Source: JAWVFM01 sp963771655 (GTDB lineage Bacteria; Actinomycetota; Thermoleophilia; Solirubrobacterales; 70-9). Taken from it: DNA of 23,574 nt. The notes beneath the pieces were generated by a model, which was not told where the DNA came from, did no database searches, and saw nothing but the letters and a program-made list of their open reading frames with translations. Each line of letters opens with the position of its first letter. Position 1 is the stretch's first letter. Positions 9,201-15,310 of the stretch are shown piece by piece. The position numbers were made by a program, and so were the translations under genes. The stretch lies in the NCBI GenBank assembly GCA_963771655.1, contig CAVYUG010000011.1, positions 1 through 23,574 on the forward strand, given 5' to 3'.

Positions 9201-9594
9201 TGTCGCACAGCCGCGCCGCCTCGATCGAAGGCATGCCGAAGTAGTCGTCGCCCTCGTGCGTGGCGTCGCCCATGCTGATCCCGATGCGGATCACGAGCTG
9301 CTCGTCCGCCTCGCGATTTCGGGCTTCGAAGCTCTGCTGCATCCTCGCCGCGCACTCCGTCGCGCCGGCCGCGCTGGGGAACGCGACCATGATCCCGTCG
9401 CCCGTGTTCTTCACTTCTCGCGCGCCCTCGGTCTGGGCGATGGCATCCCGAAGCAGAGCGAAGTGCTCGCCGCGCAGCTCGTCCGCCCGCGCGGGCCCGA
9501 CGTGCGACTCGAGACTTGTCGAGCCGACGAGGTCGCTGATCAGGATCGTGACGGTCTCAACTGTGGCTATCGGTTCCTCCTTGACATGCCCCAC
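6256..9594 (-). CDS. Class III cyclase-homology domain / AAA ATPase / TPR signalling protein
   Basis: A 1112-residue protein, numbered from the GTG at 9594. Residues about 12-180 form a class III nucleotide cyclase homology domain: metal Asp D21 in SDLVGS, substrate-type K62, and second metal D66 in NTGDG. The transition-state Asn position, four residues before R128, is Ile (I124), so catalysis may be weak or absent. An AAA/STAND-type ATPase follows: Walker A GEPGIGKT (232-239) and Walker B LLLDD (350-351). The C-terminal half is alpha-helical, TPR-like, ending without a LuxR HTH. It resembles the large actinobacterial cyclase-ATPase-TPR regulators. The frame is open back to a GTG at 9633, but a TAGGCT box at 9613-9608 makes 9594 more likely. 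A strong AAGGAGG just inside the gene has no in-frame start after it. Convergent with the kinase upstream of 6246. Confidence 0.85.
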   Translation of the reverse strand: MGHVKEEPIATVETVTILISDLVGSTSLESHVGPARADELRGEHFALLRDAIAQTEGAREVKNTGDGIMVAFPSAAGATECAARMQQSFEARNREADEQLVIRIGISMGDATHEGDDYFGMPSIEAARLCDKAPPAGILVPELVKMMVGGRGGDSFKPAGALELKGIPEPIEAYEVTWEPAGPAELPQIPLPGRLTGVPPLSYVGRKAEVEMLKRLWEGARGGERHVCLVAGEPGIGKTRLVAHAALARRGEEAVVLYGRCEEELATPYGPWIEALGHYVEHGPQAVLEAHVEAHGGELTRLLPGLAARVPDTPAPRETDPETERFLLFAAVAGLLEEASDERPVVLLLDDLHWAGKPTLAMLKHVVGSGGPMSLLLLGTYRDSELSRDHPLTGLLADLRAEQGVERISLEGLDEPDVVAMMEAAAGHEMDSLGLKLAHDIAAETSGNPFFVAEMLRHLTESGQLVQGRAGRWELSGGLGNLGLPQSVREVVGRRIERLGEPVRKTLSAASVIGRDFDVELLLRVTDIEEGDLLDLLEQAVEASVLLERAGRPGEFTFAHALINHTLFEDLSATRRARLHKRIAEALEEIAGSDSDAYVGELAHHWAAATTSVDVSKAISYSRRAGQRALDELAPDEAVRWFTQALELHGQHPGGDEGERCDLLIGLGEARRQVGEVEFRDTLLEASRIARDMGDAERLAAATIANNRGILTTAGLVDDDVVEMLEAALELNEDAAPETRARLMVILALELAWHEDHERRHRLAAEARELAERSGDDRTLAFVLWRRFNAIAVPETLAERTADVKRLEEISERLGDPVVSFWSGVFSTTPAMETADRAWFDRSLARLLEIADELEQPMSNWVADWLRALSCFVDGRLEEAERHAEDAAQAGADGGQADAMAFYVGQLSQIYWAQGRIDEVVELMEQTVEDNPDLSAAVAILGTMYCETDRLDDARALLEPLAADGFQSLPRDMIWLTSMVLWADVAARLDHAEAAATLYEILEQWPAQMPTMSITLRMPVAHYLGCLARTLGRTEDGERHFARALEIEEGYGAPLFMAATRIEWARLLRTGDDPAATERGRALAEEARSAAEQLQAPALARKATELLEPAVG

Positions 9595-9607
9595 AGCGGT
9601 TTGGGCA

Positions 9608-9613
9608 AGCCTA
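9608..9613 (-). promoter_or_regulatory. Possible -10 box of the cyclase-ATPase gene
   Basis: TAGGCT on the - strand ends 13 nt before the GTG at 9594, giving a leader of only a few bases. It shares the short gap with the divergent promoter at 9650. The spacing is longer than at the other genes here, so this is the weaker call. Confidence 0.3.
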
Positions 9614-9649
9614 ACCCAGGTTTGGCTCGCCACCCGCTACGCGGTGGGA

Positions 9650-9655
9650 TAGGGT
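9650..9655 (+). promoter_or_regulatory. -10 box of the CARDB protein gene
   Basis: TAGGGT ends 7 nt before the GTG at 9663. No Shine-Dalgarno is visible, so the message is probably leaderless. No good -35 is seen at normal spacing. Confidence 0.4.
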
Positions 9656-9662
9656 CGCGTCT

Positions 9663-12110
9663 GTGAGGAGGAGGGGGAAGCTGCTGGTTGTCGTGGTGGG
9701 AGCACTCGCCGCCCTCGCCCTCCCATCGGCCCAGGCCCGTACCGGTTCATCGACGACCGCTCCCACCGCGGGAAAGCACGCGAAGCCTCATCGCCATCAC
9801 CATCACCGTCGATGCCCGCGCCGCCGACATCGACATCGCCATCACCACCACCGGTTTCGCCACCGCCTGAAGCCGACCCCGGCTCGCTGCCCGGCAAACC
9901 CGGTTCCGGCGCGGGTCAAGCCGCATCGAGGAAAGCCGGTTGAGGGCGGCGTCACGACCGGCCCGTACCCACCCCCCGCGGAACCGCCGCCCGGGGGTGA
10001 CGATGAGGCGGAGCAGAAGGTGCATATACCCGCGGGCCCGTTCGTCCCGGAGCCGAAGCATGCGATCAAGCCGCCGCCCGCCGGCGGGGAGGCGGGTCCG
10101 CTCGACCTGAACCCCCAGGGCCCGCTCGCCGGGATCGGAGACATCGACGTCGTCCGCAACCAAAGCCTGCTGGCGAGCCCGTCGATCGCCTCCAACTTCG
10201 CCGCGACGGACGGCGGCGAGCAGAGCGTCGCCACCGCCGGCAGGACCGTTCTCTACACGACCAATGACGGCGACGCGCTCTCCACCGACGGCGGCCTGAC
10301 GTTCAAGTACCTCGATCCTCGGACCGTCTTCCCGAGCGCAGCCGGCGGCTACTGCTGCGACCAGGTGGTCGCCTGGATGCCGCGGATCAAGCGCTTCGTC
10401 TGGGTGATCCAGTACTGGGGCGGCAGCGGCGGCGTCCCCAACGACCGCCTCGGCAACGTCATCCGCGTCGCCACCGCGACCCCCGCGCAGATCGCCGCCT
10501 CGGGAGGGACGAGCTGGAGCTACTGGGACTTCACGCCGGCGGACTTCGGCATCCGGCGGCACACGAGGCCCCGAGGGGCGACGTTCCCGCAGTTCGACCG
10601 GGTCCACGTTGCGACGACGCGCACCTGGCTCTACCTGACGGTCGATGCCTGGCGCGCGAAGGGCAAGGCGTTCGACGGCAGCGTGATGTGGCGCATCCGC
10701 CAGGCCCAGCTCAAGTCCGGCTCGATCGGCTACCAGTACCTGCACACGCCGACCGCGTCGAGCAAGGTCCGGCCCGCCCAGGACGCCTCGACCAAGGCCA
10801 CGACCCAGTACTTCGCCGGCGCGGCGTCGACGAGCCGGCTCAACGTGTTCAAGTGGTCGGACGCCGCCAACGCTCTGATCTACGAGTACGACATCGACCA
10901 CGGCACGGTCGCGACCGAGGACACGGCGAGCAACGACCCCTCGGGCGATAACTGGATGGACCGCTACGGCAAGCAGGCTGGGGCGGTGGTCACCGGTGCC
11001 AACACCGGCAACTCGCTGCTGTTCGGCTGGATGTTCGGGCGGAAGGCGAAGGTGATCCGCGACGGAGCCGAGCAGACGATCGACTCGCACGGGCAGCCAG
11101 GGATCGGCTTCATCGTCATCAACAGCGCCCAGAACCCGCCGAAGAAGGTCGCAGGCGCCCAGATCGAGTACGCCGACCTGGCCACCGCTCTGCCGCAGCT
11201 CCGGGCGAACACCGACGGCTCGACCGCCCTCAGCTTCATGCTCGGCGGCCCTTCTCGCTACCCGTCCCACGCGGTCGGCTTCCTGATCGGCTACGCGGCA
11301 CAACAGACGGTGAGCGGGCAGCGCTCGCTCATCGAGCCGGGCAACGGCGGCGACTACCTCGGGCTTGCCAACATCCCCGGGACCCAATGCTTCGCCGCCG
11401 CCGGCTCGGCGAGCAAGAAGGCCGCCACGGACTTCATCGACCCTCACTACGTCATCTTCGGACGGCCGGCCGCACACTGCACGCCCCCGGCCCCCCCGCC
11501 GGACCTGGTCGTCGACTCGATCGGGGGAGGAGTTGGCGTGATCACGGTCGAGGTACGCAACGTCGGGGCCGGCGACGCCGGGGCCAGCCAGCTCGCCTAC
11601 AACACGGGCGGCAGCGACACGCTGGCCGACGTTGGCCCCCTCGCGCCGGGGCAGAGCGCAACCGTCAACGTCGGCTGCCCCGCGAGTGGCCCGGTCACGC
11701 TCAGCGCCCGCGCCGACGCCACCGGCCTCGTGGCGGAGTCGGACGAGACGAACAACGCCGCGAGCGCCACGGTCACCTGTCAACTCACCCAGGCGGACCT
11801 GACGGTCACGAGCGTGTACTTCAACGGCGACAACGGGTGGAAGGTCTTCGCCGACGTCGCCAATATCGGCAGCGAGGGCGCCCCGGCCACGCAGACCCAG
11901 ATCGCCCAGGACGGCCAGTCTCCCGTGCTGGTCGCCACACCTGCGCTGGCTGCGGGTGCGACGACGACGGTCAGCGTCGACTGTCCCTACGGGTCACTCG
12001 CGTCGGCCACGGCCACCGCCGACGCCGGCAACGTGGTGACGGAGGCCAACGAGGAGAACAACAGCGCCTCGGGAACCGGCGGCACCGGCGGGCGCTGCAG
12101 ATACCCGTAG
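9663..12110 (+). CDS. Exported His-rich, sialidase-like protein with two CARDB domains
   Basis: An 815-residue secreted protein starting at GTG 9663. Residues 1-25 are a signal peptide (RRR, hydrophobic core, PSAQA). Residues 39-68 hold 13 histidines among arginines (PHRHHHHRR, RHRHRHHHH), then a Pro-rich linker to about 160. The middle part (about 160-610) begins with a sialidase/BNR-like pattern (SIASNF, DGGEQSVA, NDGDALSTDGGLTF) and looks like a beta-propeller of the exo-sialidase superfamily. I cannot identify catalytic residues, so no enzymatic role is claimed. Two CARDB adhesion-type domains follow (PDLVVDS to DETNNAAS, and ADLTVTS to NEENNSAS), each with the typical E(T/E)NN ending. 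The His/Arg stretch could bind metal or acidic polymer. Neighbouring exported proteins suggest a cell-surface role. Single clean frame. Confidence 0.8.
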   Translation: MRRRGKLLVVVVGALAALALPSAQARTGSSTTAPTAGKHAKPHRHHHHRRCPRRRHRHRHHHHRFRHRLKPTPARCPANPVPARVKPHRGKPVEGGVTTGPYPPPAEPPPGGDDEAEQKVHIPAGPFVPEPKHAIKPPPAGGEAGPLDLNPQGPLAGIGDIDVVRNQSLLASPSIASNFAATDGGEQSVATAGRTVLYTTNDGDALSTDGGLTFKYLDPRTVFPSAAGGYCCDQVVAWMPRIKRFVWVIQYWGGSGGVPNDRLGNVIRVATATPAQIAASGGTSWSYWDFTPADFGIRRHTRPRGATFPQFDRVHVATTRTWLYLTVDAWRAKGKAFDGSVMWRIRQAQLKSGSIGYQYLHTPTASSKVRPAQDASTKATTQYFAGAASTSRLNVFKWSDAANALIYEYDIDHGTVATEDTASNDPSGDNWMDRYGKQAGAVVTGANTGNSLLFGWMFGRKAKVIRDGAEQTIDSHGQPGIGFIVINSAQNPPKKVAGAQIEYADLATALPQLRANTDGSTALSFMLGGPSRYPSHAVGFLIGYAAQQTVSGQRSLIEPGNGGDYLGLANIPGTQCFAAAGSASKKAATDFIDPHYVIFGRPAAHCTPPAPPPDLVVDSIGGGVGVITVEVRNVGAGDAGASQLAYNTGGSDTLADVGPLAPGQSATVNVGCPASGPVTLSARADATGLVAESDETNNAASATVTCQLTQADLTVTSVYFNGDNGWKVFADVANIGSEGAPATQTQIAQDGQSPVLVATPALAAGATTTVSVDCPYGSLASATATADAGNVVTEANEENNSASGTGGTGGRCRYP

Positions 12111-12153
12111 CGCCGCGCTGTGCCCTTGGTCGGGTGAGGGGCGTGACGCCGGC

Positions 12154-13257
12154 TCAACCCGTGCCGACGATCGCGTAGCCGCGGCCGTCGACCGCGACGC
12201 AGAGATTGACGTCGGGACAGGAGATGCCGCCGATCCCGCCTTTCGGGTCGCTGTCCGCGAGCGCCCAGGCCGCCGCGCCTCCAGTCGGGTTCGTCGAGGT
12301 GAGGATGTCTCCGCGGGAGTCGGTGGCCACGCAGAGGGCGACGGATGGGCATGAGATGCCCGTCGGCTCGGCGTTCTGCACCTTGACCGCCTTCCAATGG
12401 GGCGAGCCGGAGAACGCGTCCGTCGAGCTGATGGCCCACGAGCCGAAGTCGGTCAGCCCCACGCAAAGCGAAACCGACGGGCACGAGAGCGCCGCGATGT
12501 CGGGCGTCGCGTAGGAGGGAGGGTTTCCCGGGAGCTTCACGTTCGTTATCCGCCACGATGCCGCCGGTCCCGTGGGCTTCTTCGAGGACGCGACGCGGTG
12601 GTTGCTGGCGCCGACGAGGCACCGCGATGGCGACGGACAGGACACGCTGTCGAGGCCAAGCCTCGGGTGGAGGCTGAGCCGCTTCGTCACCCCCCAGGTT
12701 TCCGCGCCGCCCGCCGGATCGGTGGTGCTCGCGACGTGGCCTTCATCGTCCACAGCTACGCAGACGGTCACCGAGGGGCACGACGCGTCATCGATGTAGC
12801 CGACGGGGTCGACCGTTGCCCGCGCGCTCCAGCTCGCGACTCCCCCGGCCGGATCGGCAGAGCTCATCGTCGTCCCGAGAAGTCGGCAATGAAGGCATTT
12901 CGCGTGGTTGCCCACTGCGACGCAGAGGCCATCGGCGGGACACGAGACCTCGTCGAAGCCGCCGCTGTGCGGGCTGAGGCGGCCGGCCTGCCAGGCGGCC
13001 GCCCCGCCGGCCGGATTGGTCGAGTTGACGACGTCCCGGTCGGCGACCATCACACAGAGCGACGCCGACGCGCACGAGACCCCCTCCCCCTGAGGGAGGG
13101 TGGCGCGGGGCCGATCCTTGAGCGTGCTGTCGACCAGCACCGGGGCCGACCAGGTGAGCGGTGAGGCGGATGAGCCGCTCGCCTGCCCGGAGAGCAGCGC
13201 GATCGCGATCACCGCGAGGAAGAGCGATGAGGAGGCGATGCGCCTACGCTCGCGCAC
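12154..13257 (-). CDS. Exported SCPS-repeat protein, probable seven-bladed beta-propeller
   Basis: A 367-residue protein beginning with a signal peptide (RERRR, then a hydrophobic stretch ending GQASG). The rest is seven degenerate repeats of about 45-50 residues. Each has the core SCPSxxLCVAVDxxG, most followed by a STxPxGGAAAW segment. Repeat starts are GVSCASASLC, EVSCPADGLC, DASCPSVTVC, SVSCPSPSRC, ALSCPSVSLC, GISCPSVALC and GISCPDVNLC. The Cys pair six residues apart in every repeat probably forms one disulfide per blade. Seven repeats suggest a closed beta-propeller, here inferred from count and period. No catalytic motif is seen; a binding or surface role is likely. The start is a GTG at 13257, with TAGAGT 9 nt upstream. 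It converges with the CARDB gene. Confidence 0.8.
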   Translation of the reverse strand: MRERRRIASSSLFLAVIAIALLSGQASGSSASPLTWSAPVLVDSTLKDRPRATLPQGEGVSCASASLCVMVADRDVVNSTNPAGGAAAWQAGRLSPHSGGFDEVSCPADGLCVAVGNHAKCLHCRLLGTTMSSADPAGGVASWSARATVDPVGYIDDASCPSVTVCVAVDDEGHVASTTDPAGGAETWGVTKRLSLHPRLGLDSVSCPSPSRCLVGASNHRVASSKKPTGPAASWRITNVKLPGNPPSYATPDIAALSCPSVSLCVGLTDFGSWAISSTDAFSGSPHWKAVKVQNAEPTGISCPSVALCVATDSRGDILTSTNPTGGAAAWALADSDPKGGIGGISCPDVNLCVAVDGRGYAIVGTG

Positions 13258-13266
13258 GGTGAGACA

Positions 13267-13272
13267 ACTCTA
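13267..13272 (-). promoter_or_regulatory. -10 box of the SCPS-repeat gene
   Basis: TAGAGT on the - strand ends 9 nt before the GTG at 13257. No Shine-Dalgarno is seen. It lies in the 67-bp gap shared with the divergent hydrolase gene. Confidence 0.35.
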
Positions 13273-13324
13273 CGCCCATCGGCGCCGCGACTCGTCGCGC
13301 ACACGGGTGTTGTCAGCAGTAGGA

Positions 13325-14341
13325 ATGCGCCGACTTTCGATCGCCCTGCTCGCGGCGCTCGCCGCGATGGCCGTACCGAACGCCGCCCACGCCCAGGCGG
13401 CCTACGACCCCTGCCCGAGCGACCCGGTTGAGCATTGGATGGGCGAGTCGAAGGCCCACGCGGTGTCGATCCCCTCGCTGACCCACCCGTTCGGCATCCC
13501 CTCATACACCGGCTCGATCCTGAAGCCCGCCGACCGCGAGACGTACCCCGGCAAGCGGCCGCTCGTCGTCCTCCAGCACGGCTTGGGCGGGAATCAATGC
13601 GGCCTCGTCTGGGCCGCGCGGATGCTCGCGGGCCACGGCTACGTCGCGATGATCTGGACCTCGCCCCACGAGGCCACCCCCGGCGGCTCCTTCATCAACG
13701 CGGTCGACGCGACCCGCTCCGCCCTCGCCTTCGCGCGCTCGCCCTCGAACCCGTACGCGAAGCTCACCGACACGAAGAGAATCGCGATCGCCGGCCACTC
13801 GATGGGGTCGATCGACGCGAGCTACGTGCAGCAGGACAACGACCGCGGGGTGAAGGCGATCGTCGCGCTCGACAACCTGCGCCGCTACGTCTCAGGCGAC
13901 CCGGGTGCCGCGGCCTTCGAATGCGCGGGGCAGCCCTCGAACGAGATCACGCCCCGCGTGCCGGCCCTGGGCTTCGCGAAGGACGAGCCGTGCAACGCCC
14001 GGCCCGGCTACGCGCCCCCGGACCTCAAGGAGGTCGGGTTCAAGCACTGGCGCAAGGCCAGCGTGCCGAGCATGGAGCTCGTGATGCGCGGCTTCCAGCA
14101 TTCGAGCTTCACCGGGAAAGGCACCGATCAGCAGCACCGCTACTTGGCCCATTACGTCCTCGCGTGGATGCGCCTGTGGCTGGACGGGCATCAAAACGCC
14201 GTCAACAGGCTCCTCGCGACGGAGGTCGACCACGTCCCGACGCGCTCGATCCTGAGCACGCGCTTCCTCTCGGGCGCCTACCTGCCGCCGGAGGTCCACA
14301 CCAACGACTTCGCGAACTGGCTCGACGCGGGCCACGGCTGA
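13325..14341 (+). CDS. Exported alpha/beta hydrolase (dienelactone hydrolase / PAF-acetylhydrolase-like)
   Basis: A 338-residue secreted hydrolase. The ATG at 13325 is chosen because it is followed directly by a signal peptide (MRRLSIALLAALAAMA, cleavage near AHAQA); the open frame reaches back to 13100 but without a signal. The alpha/beta fold shows the oxyanion motif LQHGLGGN (about 83-90), the nucleophile S159 in AGHSMGS, a probable acid in the GFAKDE region (about 216-221), and the catalytic H259 in GFQHSSF. Cysteines at 30, 92, 200 and 223 may form disulfides, which suits an exported enzyme. The likely reaction is hydrolysis of an ester; the substrate cannot be read from sequence. It stands alone, divergent from the SCPS-repeat gene and followed by a toxin-antitoxin pair. 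Confidence 0.8.
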   Translation: MRRLSIALLAALAAMAVPNAAHAQAAYDPCPSDPVEHWMGESKAHAVSIPSLTHPFGIPSYTGSILKPADRETYPGKRPLVVLQHGLGGNQCGLVWAARMLAGHGYVAMIWTSPHEATPGGSFINAVDATRSALAFARSPSNPYAKLTDTKRIAIAGHSMGSIDASYVQQDNDRGVKAIVALDNLRRYVSGDPGAAAFECAGQPSNEITPRVPALGFAKDEPCNARPGYAPPDLKEVGFKHWRKASVPSMELVMRGFQHSSFTGKGTDQQHRYLAHYVLAWMRLWLDGHQNAVNRLLATEVDHVPTRSILSTRFLSGAYLPPEVHTNDFANWLDAGHG

Positions 14342-14380
14342 CCCTTTACGCGCTCTGCGGCTGTATGGCTGTTTTACTGC

Positions 14381-14386
14381 TAAGCT
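14381..14386 (+). promoter_or_regulatory. -10 box of the toxin-antitoxin operon
   Basis: TAAGCT ends 7 nt before the ATG at 14394, with no Shine-Dalgarno between. It would give a leaderless antitoxin-toxin message. Confidence 0.4.
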
Positions 14387-14393
14387 GCCAGCG

Positions 14394-14690
14394 ATGAGTT
14401 CCCGCGTTTCCTTCCTGACGATGCAGCAGCGGGGGGTGCTTTCGTTGCCCTCCGACCTGCGCAAGAGGCATCACCTTGATGAGCCAGGCGCGCAGCTGGA
14501 GGTCACGGAGCGCGATGACGGGGTTATCGAGCTCCGTCCCCATGTTCCGGTTCCTGCTGACCAGCGGTGGTTTTGGACGGTGCGGTGGCAGGAGATGGAG
14601 CGTGAGGCGGACGAGGATGTTGCCGCCGGTCGGGTGGCGAGGTTTGACAACGCGGACGACTTTCTCGCTGATCTCGACGACGGCGAGTGA
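14394..14690 (+). CDS. SpoVT/AbrB-type antitoxin
   Basis: A 98-residue protein whose first 50 residues match the swapped-hairpin AbrB fold used by many antitoxins to bind DNA (QQRGVLSLPSDLRKR, then a GAQLEV strand and GVIELRP). The C-terminal half, from about residue 58, is acidic and helical, ending in a DDFLADLDDGE stretch, as expected of a toxin-neutralising tail. The toxin gene begins at GTGA overlapping its stop, so the pair is translationally coupled with the antitoxin first. By analogy with other pairs, the antitoxin should repress its own promoter at about 14381. Family assignment is from motif reading only. Confidence 0.75.
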   Translation: MSSRVSFLTMQQRGVLSLPSDLRKRHHLDEPGAQLEVTERDDGVIELRPHVPVPADQRWFWTVRWQEMEREADEDVAAGRVARFDNADDFLADLDDGE

Positions 14691-14998
14691 AGTACGAGCG
14701 CACGGATAGCTTCAAGCGCGACTACCGCCGGCTTCCAGAGGAGCACAAGGACGAGTTCCGGCGTTGCGTGCAGGAGGATTTCAACCCCGCCCTTGACCAG
14801 CACGTCGAAAGCCCGGGCGAACCATGGCCGTCGCGCCTACGCGTCAGGGGCGTGAGCGGCGCCTCCGGCATCTGGGAGATGACATGGAGTTTTACGGACC
14901 CAGATGGGCGGGCGACCTGGGAATGGACGACGATCGACGGTGAGCCGGCAATTCGGTGGCGCCGCGTCGGCAACCACTCGATCTTCGGTGATCCCTAG
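14687..14998 (+). CDS. RelE/HigB-like toxin
   Basis: A 103-residue basic protein beginning with a GTG at 14687 inside the antitoxin stop (GTGA). The N-terminus (KYERTDSFKRDYRRLP) and the C-terminal pattern (EMTWSF, DPDGRATWEW, IRWRRVGNHSIF) match the RelE/ParE superfamily branch often annotated as type II toxins. Members of RelE act as mRNA interferases on the ribosome; ParE members poison gyrase. Motif reading favours the RelE/HigB side, but the target is not certain. An 11-bp inverted repeat has one arm in the last 50 bases of this gene and the other just past its stop. Confidence 0.75.
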   Translation: MKYERTDSFKRDYRRLPEEHKDEFRRCVQEDFNPALDQHVESPGEPWPSRLRVRGVSGASGIWEMTWSFTDPDGRATWEWTTIDGEPAIRWRRVGNHSIFGDP

Positions 14999-15022
14999 GT
15001 GACGTGACGCTGCCACCGAATT
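14950..15022. repeat. 11-bp inverted repeat at the toxin 3' end
   Basis: AATTCGGTGGC at 14950-14960 pairs with GCCACCGAATT at 15012-15022 across 51 nt. It lies between the convergent toxin and HicB-like genes. It could be an RNA hairpin base or a protein site; no function is shown. Confidence 0.4.
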
Positions 15023-15035
15023 GGCTGGCCTCGCT

Positions 15036-15260
15036 CTACACGGACACGGTGCCGACGACGCTGTCGGCTTGCGGCACGGGCTCCCCGTTGCGCGTCAGTT
15101 CGTCGATGTAGAGGGCGATCGCGTCGCGGATCTCCGTCTCCGCCTCCTCGCGTGTGTCGCCGACCGCGAAGACTGGGAGGTCGGCGGCGCTGGCGCTCCA
15201 GCTCCCGTCGTTGGCTCGTTCGCAGATTCGCTTTCCCTTGCCGCCCCGAGGTGCAACCAC
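15036..15260 (-). CDS. HicB-like antitoxin, orphan
   Basis: A 74-residue protein of the HicB type II antitoxin family: DGSWSASAADLPVFAVGDTREEAETEIRDAI is the recognisable core (broken here only as a description of the order: DGSWSA strand, DLP turn, GDT-EEA helix start), followed by LYIDEL and GEPVPQ. HicB partners normally sit beside a small HicA RNase toxin with a double-stranded-RNA-binding-like fold. No HicA-like frame is seen on either side. The start (GTG at 15260) is uncertain because the usual N-terminal strand is partly replaced by a basic stretch. No C-terminal DNA-binding domain is present. It may be a remnant or act without a local toxin. Confidence 0.65.
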   Translation of the reverse strand: MVAPRGGKGKRICERANDGSWSASAADLPVFAVGDTREEAETEIRDAIALYIDELTRNGEPVPQADSVVGTVSV

Positions 15261-15294
15261 GGTGCGCGCGCGACCGTGCCGTTCCGCGGATGGG

Positions 15295-15300
15295 TAGATT
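15295..15300 (+). promoter_or_regulatory. -10 box of the acyl-CoA dehydrogenase operon
   Basis: TAGATT ends 10 nt before the ATG at 15311. The bases between (CTTCCCCCGG) carry no Shine-Dalgarno. It supports the 15311 start over in-frame upstream starts. Confidence 0.35.
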
Positions 15301-15310
15301 CTTCCCCCGG

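Noticed and set aside
6946..9666. Two 451-residue open frames on the + strand opposite the cyclase-ATPase gene
   Set aside because: The - strand frame has clear cyclase, Walker and TPR motifs over the same bases; the + frames have low-complexity composition only.
9780..9880. Repeat array suggesting CRISPR or microsatellite
   Set aside because: The CATCGCCATCACC-like repetition encodes the His/Arg stretch in frame; units are irregular and there are no spacers.
9747..11783. 678-residue - strand frame opposite the CARDB gene
   Set aside because: Composition is typical of an antisense shadow, and the + strand frame has a signal peptide and CARDB repeats.
15260..15310. HicA toxin next to the HicB-like gene
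   Set aside because: Only about 50 bp separate HicB from the dehydrogenase start, and the other side is the RelE-like toxin; no frame fits HicA.
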